DNA of 64,000 bases from Hymenobacter volaticus (GTDB lineage Bacteria; Bacteroidota; Bacteroidia; Cytophagales; Hymenobacteraceae), in NCBI RefSeq assembly GCF_022921055.1, contig NZ_CP095061.1, forward strand, positions 721,501 to 785,500. The letters are read 5' to 3'. The notes under the pieces were generated by a model. The model saw only the letters and a list, made by a program, of their open reading frames with translations. It searched no databases and was not told the DNA's origin. Made by a program: the position numbers and the translations under genes. Shown piece after piece: positions 35,723-46,800 of the stretch. The first letter of the stretch is position 1; every line of letters starts with the position of its first letter.

Positions 35723-36433
35723 TTAGTGATTTATAGGCGCTTCAATCACAATGAACTTACTTTCAGCGGTGCATTCTATGCTTACCGAGGCCGTTTCCCA
35801 CAACCCAATGCTTTCACGTTGTGTCACGGCTTCGCCATTTACAGTCAGTGCGCCTTCCATCAGAAAGATAAACACACCCTTATTGAGTTGATTCAGATTG
35901 TACGATACCGTCTGGCCGGCATCGAAGTAGCCGAGCGAGAGTTTAGCGTTCTGGTTGATCCAGCAATGCGCCGTGCCTTCCTCGTTGCTGACGACGGTGG
36001 TGAGCTGGTTACGACGCTTTTCGGCGGGGAAGTGGCGGCGCTGGTAGCGGGGCGTCACGTTTTGCAGCTTCGGCTCGATCCAGATTTGCAGGAAGTTCAC
36101 TTCGTCGTCGCCGATGTTGTGTTCCTCGTGGCGCAAGCCGGTGCCCGCACTCATAATCTGCACCCAATCGGTGGAAACTTCTTCTTTGAAGCCCAACGAA
36201 TCGATGTGGTTCATGCGGCCCGCCAGCATCACCGAAATGATTTCCATGTTGGCGTGGGCATGCAAGCCAAAGCCGTTGCCGGGCTTCACGAAGTCGTCGT
36301 TGAAAACGCGCAACAAGCCGAAGCCACTGCGTACGGGATTGGCATACGGTCCGAAGCTGAGCGAAAAGTTGCTTTGCAGCCAGCCTATGTCTTTCAAGCC
36401 TCGGTCAGCAGCGCGGATTATGGTGTGTGGCAT
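35723..36433 (-). CDS. Pirin-family protein
   Basis: The ATG at 36433 gives 236 residues starting MPHTIIRAADRGLKDIGWLQ. The N-terminal cupin carries GFGLHAHANMEIISVMLAGRMNHID, with the metal-binding His-x-His, and the later SAGTGLRHEEHNIG with His and Glu. That is the full pirin iron site. The second cupin (VFIFLMEGALTVNGEAVTQRESIGLW) is degenerate, as usual. Bacterial pirins of the YhhW group have quercetinase activity in some cases. A longer frame from 36520 begins inside a repeat and was rejected. A second pirin is at 37280-37993. Confidence 0.9.
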   Translation of the reverse strand: MPHTIIRAADRGLKDIGWLQSNFSLSFGPYANPVRSGFGLLRVFNDDFVKPGNGFGLHAHANMEIISVMLAGRMNHIDSLGFKEEVSTDWVQIMSAGTGLRHEEHNIGDDEVNFLQIWIEPKLQNVTPRYQRRHFPAEKRRNQLTTVVSNEEGTAHCWINQNAKLSLGYFDAGQTVSYNLNQLNKGVFIFLMEGALTVNGEAVTQRESIGLWETASVSIECTAESKFIVIEAPINH

Positions 36434-36491
36434 TGTGGTGTGTGAATAGGTGAATAAGGTAAATGCGGTTTCGGAAGCGTACGGATTATAA

Positions 36492-36577
36492 CCAGAAGCC
36501 TGCGCTTGGCGCGGGAGCAAGGCAGACTGACATCCAGCGTCAAGCGCAGCACTGACGCTCCAAGCACAAGCTTCTGG
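36492..36577. repeat. Imperfect 21-bp inverted repeat
   Basis: The arms at 36492-36512 and 36557-36577 agree at 18 of 21 positions (CCAGAAGC outermost), with smaller GCGTCA/TGACGC pairing inside. It lies between the nitroreductase and pirin genes, both on the minus strand. Confidence 0.65.
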
Positions 36578-36589
36578 CTACCAGTCCAG

Positions 36590-37165
36590 TTATTTCAAGT
36601 ACCCTTTAAAAGCAATTTCGCTAACGGGTTTGCGCTGGCGTGGTGCTTTCTCGCGGCTCAGAAACGGCTCTTCCAAGAGTTCTGCCTCGCCTAGGTAACC
36701 CAGCGCGATAACCACCGCGGGCTGCAACGTATCGGGCAGCTCGAACAGCTCCTTGGCTTTAGTCCGGTCGAAACCACCCATGAAGTGGGTGTGCAAGCCG
36801 AGGGCAGTGGCTTCCAACGACAAGTTGGCATTGGCCATGCCTAGGTCGTGGAGGGCGGCGCCGTTGGGGGTGCCATTGTCGTACTGCGTTTTGGCTAGGG
36901 CCAGAATCAGAACAGGGGCGTTTTTGGCCCAAGGCTGGTTACCAGGCATCAAGCAATCCACTAGTTTCTGGAAAGCTTCCTGGTCGGCGTGATGGGCGTA
37001 GATGTAGCGCCAAGGCTGCTCGTTCATGGCGCTAGCGGCCCAAGAAGCGGCTTCAAATACTTGGTCTAGGGTTTCGGGAGCAACGGGGTAGCTGGCAAAG
37101 GAGCGGGGGCTCCACCGTTTGCGAATAGTTTCTAGAACGGGATAGGTTGTGGTGGCGAGTTTCAT
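36590..37165 (-). CDS. Nitroreductase-family flavoprotein
   Basis: This 191-residue protein has the nitroreductase plan: IRKRWSPRSFASYPVAPETLDQVFEAASWAASAMNEQPWRYIY (FMN phosphate binding), AALHDLGMANANLSLEATALGLHTHFMGGFD, and VVIALGYLGEAELL. The RWSPRSF and NEQPWR blocks and the length fit small FMN-dependent NAD(P)H oxidoreductases. It lies between two pirin genes on the same strand, which suggests linked control, perhaps by redox or aromatic stress. The exact substrate is unknown. Confidence 0.9.
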   Translation of the reverse strand: MKLATTTYPVLETIRKRWSPRSFASYPVAPETLDQVFEAASWAASAMNEQPWRYIYAHHADQEAFQKLVDCLMPGNQPWAKNAPVLILALAKTQYDNGTPNGAALHDLGMANANLSLEATALGLHTHFMGGFDRTKAKELFELPDTLQPAVVIALGYLGEAELLEEPFLSREKAPRQRKPVSEIAFKGYLK

Positions 37166-37208
37166 AATTGCTGATTAGAAGGATTTCGTTGATTGATGTT
37201 TCGACCTT

Positions 37209-37259
37209 AGAAAGGAATCTGGTATAAGCTGTTCAGCAGAGTACCTCTGATTCCTTTCT
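37209..37259 (-). terminator. 11-bp inverted repeat after the second pirin gene
   Basis: AGAAAGGAATC (37209-37219) and GATTCCTTTCT (37249-37259) are perfect reverse complements, 21 bases after the pirin stop. There is no long T run, so it may be a weak terminator or an operator of the nitroreductase gene. Confidence 0.5.
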
Positions 37260-37279
37260 TAAGCTCAAAATGGCTGCTA

Positions 37280-37993
37280 TTACAAGCTCATGGGTACGTC
37301 CATCAACAACAGCCGCGTGTTGCTATCGGCTTTGATGGTAAACGATTCGGTGTCCCATACGCCGAACCCGTCGCGGCGGTGCAAGGTTTGGCCGGCCACC
37401 GTGGCGTCGCCTTCCAGCACGAACACATATACACCGTTGCCGGGACGCTTCACTTGGTAATCGGCCGAGAAGTTGGCATCGAAATCAGCGAAGTGAAACC
37501 ACGCGTCCTGATGAATCCAAACGCCCGCGTCGTCGGGGTTCGGCGACAGGATTTGCTGGAATTGGTTGTGGCGGTCTTCGGCGCGGAATGTTTGCTGGTC
37601 GTAGCGCGAAGGCACGTTGCGCTTGTTGGGGAACAGCCAGATCTGCAAAAACTTCACTTCCTCGCTTTTGCTGTGATTTTTCTCGCTGTGCGCAATGCCT
37701 CCTCCTGCACTCATTACCTGCACGTCGCCGCTCTGGATAATGCCGTGGTTGCCGGCGCTGTCTTTGTGTTCCAGGGTACCGGAAAGCGGGATGCTGATGA
37801 TTTCCATGTTGTCGTGCGGGTGGGTGCCAAAGCCCATGCCGCCCGCTACGGTGTCGTCGTTAAGGACACGCAAAACGCCGAAGTGCAGGCGTTGCGGATC
37901 GTTGTAGCCCGCAAAGCTGAACGTGTGATACGAGTTAAGCCAACCGTGGCTGGCATGGCCGCGCGAGTCGGCGGTGTGGAGGAGCGTTTGCAT
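37280..37993 (-). CDS. Pirin-family protein (YhhW/quercetin 2,3-dioxygenase type)
   Basis: This 237-residue protein has the pirin opening RGHASHGWLNSYHTFSFAGY and the metal site GFGTHPHDNMEIISIPLSGTLEHKD (His-x-His) with SAGGGIAHSEKNHS (His, Glu). It also has VKFLQIWLFPNKRNVPSRYDQQTF. It is closer to E. coli YhhW than the first pirin. The metal is probably iron, and quercetinase activity is known for some relatives. A 10-base palindrome (38041-38050) lies 48 bases upstream. Confidence 0.92.
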   Translation of the reverse strand: MQTLLHTADSRGHASHGWLNSYHTFSFAGYNDPQRLHFGVLRVLNDDTVAGGMGFGTHPHDNMEIISIPLSGTLEHKDSAGNHGIIQSGDVQVMSAGGGIAHSEKNHSKSEEVKFLQIWLFPNKRNVPSRYDQQTFRAEDRHNQFQQILSPNPDDAGVWIHQDAWFHFADFDANFSADYQVKRPGNGVYVFVLEGDATVAGQTLHRRDGFGVWDTESFTIKADSNTRLLLMDVPMSL

Positions 37994-38040
37994 AATCTAG
38001 GTTCTAAGCCTGCTGGATTTCTCGTCAAAGATACGAAATA

Positions 38041-38050
38041 TATGTACATA
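38041..38050. promoter_or_regulatory. Palindrome TATGTACATA upstream of the pirin gene
   Basis: A perfect 10-base palindrome within an AT-rich stretch lies 48 bases before the pirin ATG, where a repressor would act. Pirin genes of Bacteroidota are often controlled by HxlR- or MarR-type regulators, but none is adjacent here. Confidence 0.3.
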
Positions 38051-38279
38051 CATTAATTAGCTGATAAAGTTCATTTCTCGTCTATATATTGTTATAAAAA
38101 TTATTGTGCCCATTAGGTGCTCTGTGCAACGAAAGCAGGAGAGTGGGGTCTTGAGTACCACAAGCAGGGCGTCTTGCTAGCTGCCATTAGGCTACCCGCC
38201 AGCGGTTAGACCAAGCAAGACGAGTACGCATTGTGTAATTTCACCCACCTTTCAACCCTTACCGATTAAAGCTTTCCAC

Positions 38280-40457
38280 ATGCTTAGAATTTGCACGCGG
38301 CGAATGGTCGCAGTGATATGTTTATTTCAATTGCTCCTGGTAGCGCAAGTACAGGCACAATTCGGGCCTGGCACGCAATGGACCAAAGACGGCTACGGGT
38401 ACATGAATGCTGAAAACGGGGAAATCGTCCAGCTCGATGCCCGTGACAAAACCAAGCGTACAGTGCTCGTTGGCAAGGCTCTGCTAACGCCCCAAGGCCA
38501 GTCGGCTCCTATTGAAGTGCGGCGCTTCGCCTTCTCCGACGACGGCCAGAAAGTCCTTATCCACACCAATACTAAGAAGGTGTGGCGCTACGATACCCGC
38601 GGCGACTATTGGGTGGCCGACCTGAAAGCCAACTCGCTAAAGCAACTCGGTAAGGGCCGGCCGGCTTCGTCGCTGATGTTCGCCAAGTTTTCGCCCGACG
38701 GCACGCGCGTGGCGTACGTGAGTGAGCACAACATTTACGTAGAAGATTTAGCTTCTTCCGCCATCAAGCCCCTGACTACCGACGGCACCGTGTCCATGAT
38801 CAACGGCACCTTTGATTGGGTGTACGAAGAAGAACTGGACTGCCGCGACGGTTTCCGCTGGTCGCCCAATGGCCAGAGCATTGCCTATTGGCAACTGGAC
38901 GCCGGCAAAACCAAGAACTATCTGATGCTCAACACCACGGATCAGCTGTATCCCTTCACCATTCCCGTGGAGTACCCGGTGGTGGGCGAAGACCCGAGCC
39001 GCTGCCGCGTGGGCGTGGTGCCCGCCCAAGGGGGCGCTACTACCTGGATGAAAGTGCCCGGTGACGCCGTGCAGAACTACATTCCGCGCATGGAATGGGC
39101 CGCTAATTCCACCGAGCTGATTATTCAGCAACTCAACCGTCGCCAAAACGAAAGCAAATTGATGCTTTGCACCGCGAGCACCGGCGACGCGAAGACCATC
39201 TACAGCGAAGCCGACAAAGCTTGGATTGATGCCAAGGCCGAGGCCATTGGTTGGGACTGGATTGACGGCGGCAAGAGCTTTGTCTGGCTAAGCGAGAAAG
39301 ACGGCTGGCGCCACATCTATTCTCTGACCCGCAGCGGCCAGCAAAAGCTGCTCACCAAAGGCGACTACGACGTCATCAGCATGCAGCTCGTCGACGAGAA
39401 GAATGGGGTTATCTATTTCACCGCTTCGCCCGAAAATGCCACCCAAACCTATCTGTATAAAGTAGCCCTGAAAGGCGGTAAGGCCGAGCGGGTAACCACC
39501 AAAGAACTGGCTGGCTCCAACAGCTACGACATCTCACCCAACGGTAAGCTGGCGCTGCACACGTTCTCGAATGCTGCTACTTTCCCGGTAGCCGATGTGG
39601 TATCGTTGCCGGAGCACAAGCGTCTGAGCGGGGGAGAAGCATCGGCGCGGGCCCAAAGCGTGAAGCTGCCCAAGGTGGAGTTCTTTCAAGTTAAAACCGC
39701 CGATGGCGTCACCTTGGATGGCTGGATGGTGAAGCCCTCCAACTTCGACCCTGCCAAGAAATACCCCATTGTATTCTACGTGTACGGCGAGCCGGCCAGC
39801 CAAACTGTGACGGACCGGTTCGGTACGGGCCTCAACCGGCTCTACCAAGGCAGCATGGCTGATGATGGCTACATTTATGCTTCGCTGGAAAATCGGGGTG
39901 CTCCGGCTCCGCGGGGCCGTGAGTTCCGCAAGGCCATTTACCACAACATCGGCAAGCTCAACATCCGCGACCAAGCTATGGGCGCCAAGGAAGTGCTGAA
40001 AAACTCGTTCGTGGATACCAGCCGCGTGGCGGTATGGGGCTGGAGCGGCGGTGGTTCCAGTACGCTTAGCCTGTTGTTTCAATATCCGCAGATATACAAA
40101 ACCGGTATTTCCATTGCCGCCGTTGACAACCAACTCAACTACGACAACATCTACCAGGAGCGCTATATGGGCTTGTTGCCCGAAGACAAGCACTACTTTG
40201 TGGAAAACTCGCCCCTGAACTACGCCAAAAACCTGCGCGGCAACCTGCTGCTCGTGCACGGCACCGGCGACGACAACGTGCACTACAACAACGCCGAGCA
40301 GATGATCAACGAGCTAGTGAAGCACAACAAAACCTTCCAACTGATGGCCTATCCTAACCGCAGCCACAGCATTTCGGAAGGCGAAGGCACCAGCCGTCAC
40401 TTGGCCAATACTTACACCAAGTTTCTAAAAGAAAACTGCCCGCCGGGTGCCCGCTAG
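38280..40457 (+). CDS. Dipeptidyl-peptidase IV (S9B family), exported
   Basis: This 725-residue protein has a signal peptide ending near VQAQ, an eight-bladed-propeller region and an alpha/beta-hydrolase domain. The DPP-IV double-Glu motif is present (DWVYEEEL), as are the propeller mark FRWSPNGQSIAYWQLD and the triad: Ser589 in GWSGGGSS, Asp664 or Asp665 in HGTGDDNVH, and His696 in PNRSHSI. It removes Xaa-Pro dipeptides from peptides in the periplasm. The ERYMGLL and NSPLNYA blocks are also conserved. It is a single gene with a terminator after it, in contrast to the inactive S9 homologue at 31852-34317. Confidence 0.94.
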   Translation: MLRICTRRMVAVICLFQLLLVAQVQAQFGPGTQWTKDGYGYMNAENGEIVQLDARDKTKRTVLVGKALLTPQGQSAPIEVRRFAFSDDGQKVLIHTNTKKVWRYDTRGDYWVADLKANSLKQLGKGRPASSLMFAKFSPDGTRVAYVSEHNIYVEDLASSAIKPLTTDGTVSMINGTFDWVYEEELDCRDGFRWSPNGQSIAYWQLDAGKTKNYLMLNTTDQLYPFTIPVEYPVVGEDPSRCRVGVVPAQGGATTWMKVPGDAVQNYIPRMEWAANSTELIIQQLNRRQNESKLMLCTASTGDAKTIYSEADKAWIDAKAEAIGWDWIDGGKSFVWLSEKDGWRHIYSLTRSGQQKLLTKGDYDVISMQLVDEKNGVIYFTASPENATQTYLYKVALKGGKAERVTTKELAGSNSYDISPNGKLALHTFSNAATFPVADVVSLPEHKRLSGGEASARAQSVKLPKVEFFQVKTADGVTLDGWMVKPSNFDPAKKYPIVFYVYGEPASQTVTDRFGTGLNRLYQGSMADDGYIYASLENRGAPAPRGREFRKAIYHNIGKLNIRDQAMGAKEVLKNSFVDTSRVAVWGWSGGGSSTLSLLFQYPQIYKTGISIAAVDNQLNYDNIYQERYMGLLPEDKHYFVENSPLNYAKNLRGNLLLVHGTGDDNVHYNNAEQMINELVKHNKTFQLMAYPNRSHSISEGEGTSRHLANTYTKFLKENCPPGAR

Positions 40458-40485
40458 AAATAGTTGCTTTTATACAGTGAGCTTA

Positions 40486-40516
40486 AGGCCTTCAGATACT
40501 CTCTGAAGGCCTTTTT
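40486..40516 (+). terminator. Terminator after the DPP-IV gene
   Basis: AGGCCTTCAGA and TCTGAAGGCCT form a perfect 11-bp stem around a 5-base loop, followed by TTTT, 29 bases past the stop. Confidence 0.88.
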
Positions 40517-40849
40517 CATTAATCTTAAGTCAATAACAACAGCGCTTGGCATGGCTGGTCAGCAGACAAGAACATGAAGTGAATTCAAAGCTTGTCGTCA
40601 CTTAGCGGCCATAAGAAGTCTATCCCTTGGTTTAACTGGAACTCAGGCTCAATGGATACGCATTTATTGTTTTATATATTGTCTTAATCTGAGAATGTGT
40701 TTATGTTTTTATTTTAACTATATTTTATATTATATCAATAGGTAATTTCTATATATATAATATTTAGTTCGATATGAGAGGGTTGTGGAATGTATTCCAA
40801 AAACTAGATTTATATTTATACGCTTATAATAGCGTCCTATTTATAGAAT
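40517..40849 (+). other. AT-rich leader region of the giant surface-protein gene
   Basis: About 330 bases without a gene. The last 190 are very AT-rich (many TATATA runs), unlike the GC-rich surroundings. This is probably the promoter region of the 2614-residue protein gene, but no clear TAnnTTTG box could be fixed. Confidence 0.5.
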
Positions 40850-43800
40850 ATGAAGAAAAATCTACTTGTACTTTTCTCGCTTTTAAGTAGCGGATTAGCT
40901 AGTGGGCAGACGTTGTACACATTTAATGGCGGCGGTACCAGTGGCAACTGGACCGACGCCAGCACGTGGACAACTGACCCAACGGGCTCGACCAGTATCG
41001 GCGCCCGGCTGCCCCAGAACGGCGACAACCTCGTGGTAACGAACAGCTTCGTGCTGGTACTCAACACCACCGAAAGCAAAACCGGGCTCAGCATCACCAT
41101 TCAGCGGGGCGGCACCCTGGATTTGCCAGCGGCTGCGTCCAGCTTTAGCAGCACCCTGACGCGCCTTGCCGGTCAGGGGACACTGCGGGTAGGGCGGCCC
41201 TACTTTCCGGCCGTCACCAACAATGACTTCGACGATGTGGCTACCGGTACCGTGGAGTATTACAACTGGACTAGCGCGGCGGCAACTCTGCCTCAGCCAG
41301 GCTCCAACCAATACAACAACCTGCGCTTGCTTAATACCACGAGCACTCCGTATGCAGCGCAGCTCAACGCGAACCTGACCGTAAACGGTAGCCTCACACT
41401 CACGCGCACTAGCAGCGCCGACGTAGCGCTGAATTTCGGGCAGGCCGCTAGCGCCAACCGTACCCTGACGGTGCTCGGCGACGTGCTAGTAGATGCCGGC
41501 ACCAGCCTTGGCGTGACAGCCGTAGCCGGGGCGCATACACTCACCGTGGGCGGCAGCCTCACCAATAATGGCACTATTCGGCTGCACAACGGCAATGCAA
41601 CCGGCGACGACACGCAGCGTTGCTTGCTCGTGTTCAATGGTACCACCGATGCCAACTTCGCTTGCAATGGTCCCACTGACCTTGGCCGTCTGCAAATCAA
41701 CAAAGGTGCTGGCAGCCGTTCTTTGCTCAACATAACCTCGGCGGCTACCACGCCTATTGGTGGCCACCTGCGCCTCAACTACATTGGTGCGGGTACGCTG
41801 CTGGACCTAACCAACGGTACAGCCAAGCTAGGTGCCAACTTGGTGCTCCCCCGGTTGCGCAATGGCAACGACAACTATGATATTGGTACGCCAACCAACA
41901 GCCCCACGCTCTGGATAGCTGGCGCCACTGTGCGCAACAACAACGCCGATGGCAGTTCGAACGCCGTGGTTGTGTACGGTACCTACCGCATCAGTGCAGG
42001 CCGGTTTGAGTGCTTAGGGGCCGAAGGCGCCGTGACGCGGGAAGACGGACAGTATTTGATTGAAGGCGGCACGACAGTAGTAGAGAAGTTTCGCCCTTCC
42101 AACACGATGGCCACGCACCGCGGGGCTTTCACTATTTCGGGCGGGGTGTTTGAGTGCAGTGGTACTGGTTCGGACCCCAACTTTGCCCGCTTTGCGCACC
42201 CCTACACCACGCAGTCGTTTCGGATGACGGGCGGTACCATTCGGGTGCAGAATCCGCAGAACAGCAAGGGGCTATTTCACTTGGGAGTAAGCGTCGATAA
42301 TGCCATTGTCACGGGAGGAACCATTGAGGTGCTTCTACCCAACACAAACACCGCTTGCAAAGTACTGAGCACTGCGCCCCTCTGGAATCTAAACGTGAGC
42401 AAGCCCGTAGCGGGCGGTACTAGCAAAGTTATTCTGGATGCTATTGGTGTAACGCCAGGCTACGAAACGGGTGCTACCATTACTGCCCAGCCCCTGACTG
42501 TATTCAATAACTTCACCATCAATGGTGCCAACCCGGCCAGCTTCGACGCCAATTCGCAGGACGTAAACATTCAGGGCACGTTCACGATAGGTACAGGCTG
42601 CACCTACCTGCCTACCACCAACACCACGCGTTTCAGCGGCGGCCAAAATCAACTGCTCACCAACAACGGCAGCATCGGCTCCACGCTCAACACATTCTAT
42701 AATCTGACGGTCGACAAGTCCAACGGTACGTTGACGCTAGATGGCACAGCTTCCACGTACACCATTACCAACACGCTCAGTTTGTTGAATGGCGTGTTGA
42801 ACGACGGCAGCAAAACCGTGCGGGTACTGGGCAACGTCGTGAATTCGGCCTCGCACACCAGTGGTGGCGGTACCGGCAATATCACCCTGGCCGGCGCGGG
42901 CGGACAAGTAGTAAGCGGCGACGGCAACGGCGTGTTCGGCAACTTGATAGTGAGCAGTACGGCCGCGGCCGGCACGGTGGCGGCCACTTTTACGGCTAGC
43001 CAAAGCGTAGCCAGCGTGCTGACCCTGGAAAGCAACCACGTACTCGATATTGGTGCCAACCGCTTGTCGTTGACCAGCATCAGCCCCAACGCTCTCGTGG
43101 CCGGTGCGGGCGGCTTCTCCAGCCAGCGCATGATTCGGACAGCCGGTAACCAGAGCGACCTAGGCTTGCGCAAAACCTACGGCGGCGCAGATTCCTTTAC
43201 TTTCCCGGTAGGCGCGGGCAGCAAGTACACGCCTGCTACCATTGCTCTGAATGCCACGCTGCAACTGTATGGTAAGGTCAGCGTGAGCCCCACCAACGCC
43301 CGCAACCCGTTCGTGACCAGCAACAATTCGTTGGGTTACTACTGGAAAGTACGCAGCACCGACTTCGGACCGATACCGGCAGGTAGCATTGCCGCCAACT
43401 TCACGATGCTGAACGCCGATGCCGCCGGTACGCTCGCCAACTACGTGCCTGGCCGCTACCTGCCCGTGACCTGGACCAGCAGCAACAATGTGAATCAGGT
43501 AGTGAAAAGCGCGACGACTTCAATTATTCAGTTTCCGGGGCTGAGCCAGGTTGATGGCGAATTCACGGCGGGTGAAACGGCTGCTTTCGGTCCTATCACC
43601 GCCTACTACACCATCCGCAATGGCAATTGGGAAGATACCAACCCCGCAACTACGCCTTGGAGCACGGTAAGCCACACGGGCGCAGCCGCAAGCTCGGTGC
43701 CGGGCCCCGGCAACCCCGTGTTTATTGGTTCGGCCGCGGAAGGTTTGTTCCACACCGTAACCGTGACCGACAACAATGCTCGTTCTGGCTCCTTGGTGAT

Positions 43801-46800
43801 TGAGCGCGGTGCAACCCTGGACGTGCAAACCCTGACCGGCCACAACTTTGGCGCTCTGCCCGATGCTACGGCCAGCGGTGCGGGTCGGCTACGCATCAGT
43901 TCGGCCACGCCCACGGCTCAGTTTCCGGGCGGCGACTTTGGCGCGTTCCTGCAACCCGGCGGTGGTACCGTAGAATACTACACCACCGGCACCCAAGATC
44001 TGACGGTGCCTACCATTTCGGCTACCAATCTGCCGCTGAGTGCCTACAAAACCCTGTGGCTGAACGCTGGCGCGGGTCGGCAGGTGAGCTTGCCCAACCT
44101 GAACTTGCGGGTGTATGCCCAACTAAAGACTGGTACGCAGGCAGCGTATCTTGGGGAGGTATTGCTAAGTGGTAGCGCCGCCGGCAATCTAACCGTCGAC
44201 TCCTTGGTGGCGGTGGAGCGCGGCGCTTTGCGCTACGCCAACGGTACGGCCCGCACCATCACGGCCGGCAACAACGTAACCATCGGCGCTGGCGCCACCT
44301 TCGATACCAATGGCAGCGGTGCAGCTGTTGCCAACGCTCTGCGTGTAGGCGGTTCGCTCACCAACGACGGCACGCTGGATTTCAACCTCAATGGCAAAAC
44401 CAGCAGCTTGACCTTTATCAACAGTCAAAACGCCAGCCTGACTGGTACTACGCCTGTAGCAGTAACCAATCTGGCTTCGCTGACCGTTAATAAAGGCACC
44501 AACCAAACTCCGGTTTTGACCGTGGATGTGGCCGGTACCCTGACTACACCAACCAGCAACTGGCTTACCATCACAACCGGTACGCTGCGCTACGCCAAAG
44601 CCAGCAGCACCCTCACCATTCATGATGCGGCCAGCGCCTACGTGCTCAATGATGCAGCGGGATTAACTGTTGATGCGCCCGATGCCACCGTAACCGTGGC
44701 TACCGCCAACAGCACTGCCGCTGATCTGCAACTAGCCGGTCAGCTGCGCGTACTACGCGGCACGCTAAGCGTGGGCCTGCCAGCTACTGGCGTCAGCAAC
44801 GACTTAGAGTACGCCAGCGCCGGGGCGCCTACTATCCGCGTGAGCGGTACGGGCAGCTTGTATGTAAACGGGCAGGTACGCCGCTCGATGGCCAACACCA
44901 GCGGTGCGCTACGCTACGACCAAAGCGGCGGTACGGTGGAAGTAGCAGGCTTTGGGGCCAGCGCCACCAGCAACAACGAGCGGGGCCTGCTGGAAGTGCA
45001 AGGGGCAGGTAGCATCTTCCGGATGACCGGCGGCACGCTGACCCTGCGTCGTTCCAACCAAAACTCGAACGTAATTAGTGACCTGTACTTGCGGCCCGAC
45101 TCTACGGTGGTAACGGCTGGTACAGTAGTGCTCGGTAACGCGGTGGCCGGTGCTGGCAACGTAACGGTGAGTGTCGATTCGTCGGTGCCGCTGTATGACT
45201 TGCGTGTAGAAGCCGGCGCTAACGCTACCAGCCAAAACATCGGCTTGCTCACGGGTGCCAACGCGCTGACGTTGCGCGGCTCGCTCACTATCGCCAACGA
45301 CAATTCGTTCTTCAACGCCAATGGCTTGGGCCTGAACATCGGGCAGAGCCTGATCAACAATAACTCTTCAACCAGCACCACGCTAACTGCTGGCGGTTTC
45401 CGACCCGGCGTGGCTACTCAGACTACTACTTTCACGGGGGGTATTGCAGCGCAGCAACTCACCGCTGCCATCGGCACACCCGCCAACCTAACAGTGTTCG
45501 GTAGCCTGGTACTCAACAATGCTCAGAGCGGTGGCAACTTGCAGCTGCAAACCGGGCGTAACGTACGCGTAGCGGGCACCTTAACCCTTACGCGCGGCAC
45601 CCTCGCCGACAACGGCCAGACCATTACGGCCCTCAGCAGTGTAGTAAATTCTGCCGTACACACCAGCAGCGGCACTGGTAGCTTAACGCTGGGCGGCACC
45701 ACCAACCAGAGTGTGGGCGGCAACGGTACTGGCCGCTTCGGCAACGTGACGCTCAGCAACGCGGCCGGCGCCACGACCACCACCAACCAGGAAATTACTG
45801 GCGTGCTGACGCTATCCAACGGTGCCCTCACCATCGGCTCCAACCTGCTGTTGCTAAGCAATCCGGCGGCTAATGCTGTAGTGGGTTTCAACGCCAGCCG
45901 CAGCATCCAAACCAATGGCATTGTGGCCGACTTGGGCGTGCGCAAAAACTACCCGGCAGGTGCGTCCGACTTCACCTTCCCGGTGGGCTCAGCGGGCAAG
46001 TATACGCCCGTGCGAATGAACGTAACGGCGAATGCCGCGGTGGGTACGCTTACTGTACGGCCCATCAACACGGCCCATCCTTCTACCACCGATCCGCTGG
46101 CGAAAGAGCTGAATTATTACTGGAAGTTGAACAGCACCGGCTTCAGCAACCCAACCGTAACGCAGGTGTTCAACTACGTGGACGCCAGCGCCGGCAACGA
46201 CGTGAACGGCACCGAAGCCAACTACGTGCTAGGCCGTTTCCTAGGCAGCGCCTGGACTCCAATCAACGGCATAGCTGGTACCGTAAACACCACCGGCAAT
46301 AATCTGACTCTCGCCAACGTAAACTACTTTGAAGGCGACTACACCGGCGGCGAAAGCACGGAGTTTGGCACGGTACCGACCTTCTACAGCCGTACAGCTA
46401 CGGCCGGTCTGGCGGGCGGTGCCAATTGGAACGACCCCGCTGCTTGGACTTTCAATCCTGATGGTTCCGATTCCGGGCCACTGCCAACCACATTCCCCAC
46501 GCTGGCTAACCCCGTCGTGCTATTGGGTGGCCACTTAATCAACTCCAATGGCGCGGGCCGGGGCGCAGCCAACCTGACGCTGAATGGCACGCTGGATCTG
46601 GCTGCCAACGGTGCCAACAACTTCAATACTGTTTCTGGCACTGGTACCTTGCGTATCGGTTCGGCCTTGTTCCCGGCCGGTAACTACGCTGGTTTTGTGG
46701 CGGCTAACACCGGCACCGTCGACTACACGGCCGATGTGCAACTGCCCGCCCGCGACACCTACAACAACTTGCTTTTCACAGGGGGCAATGCCAAGCAACT

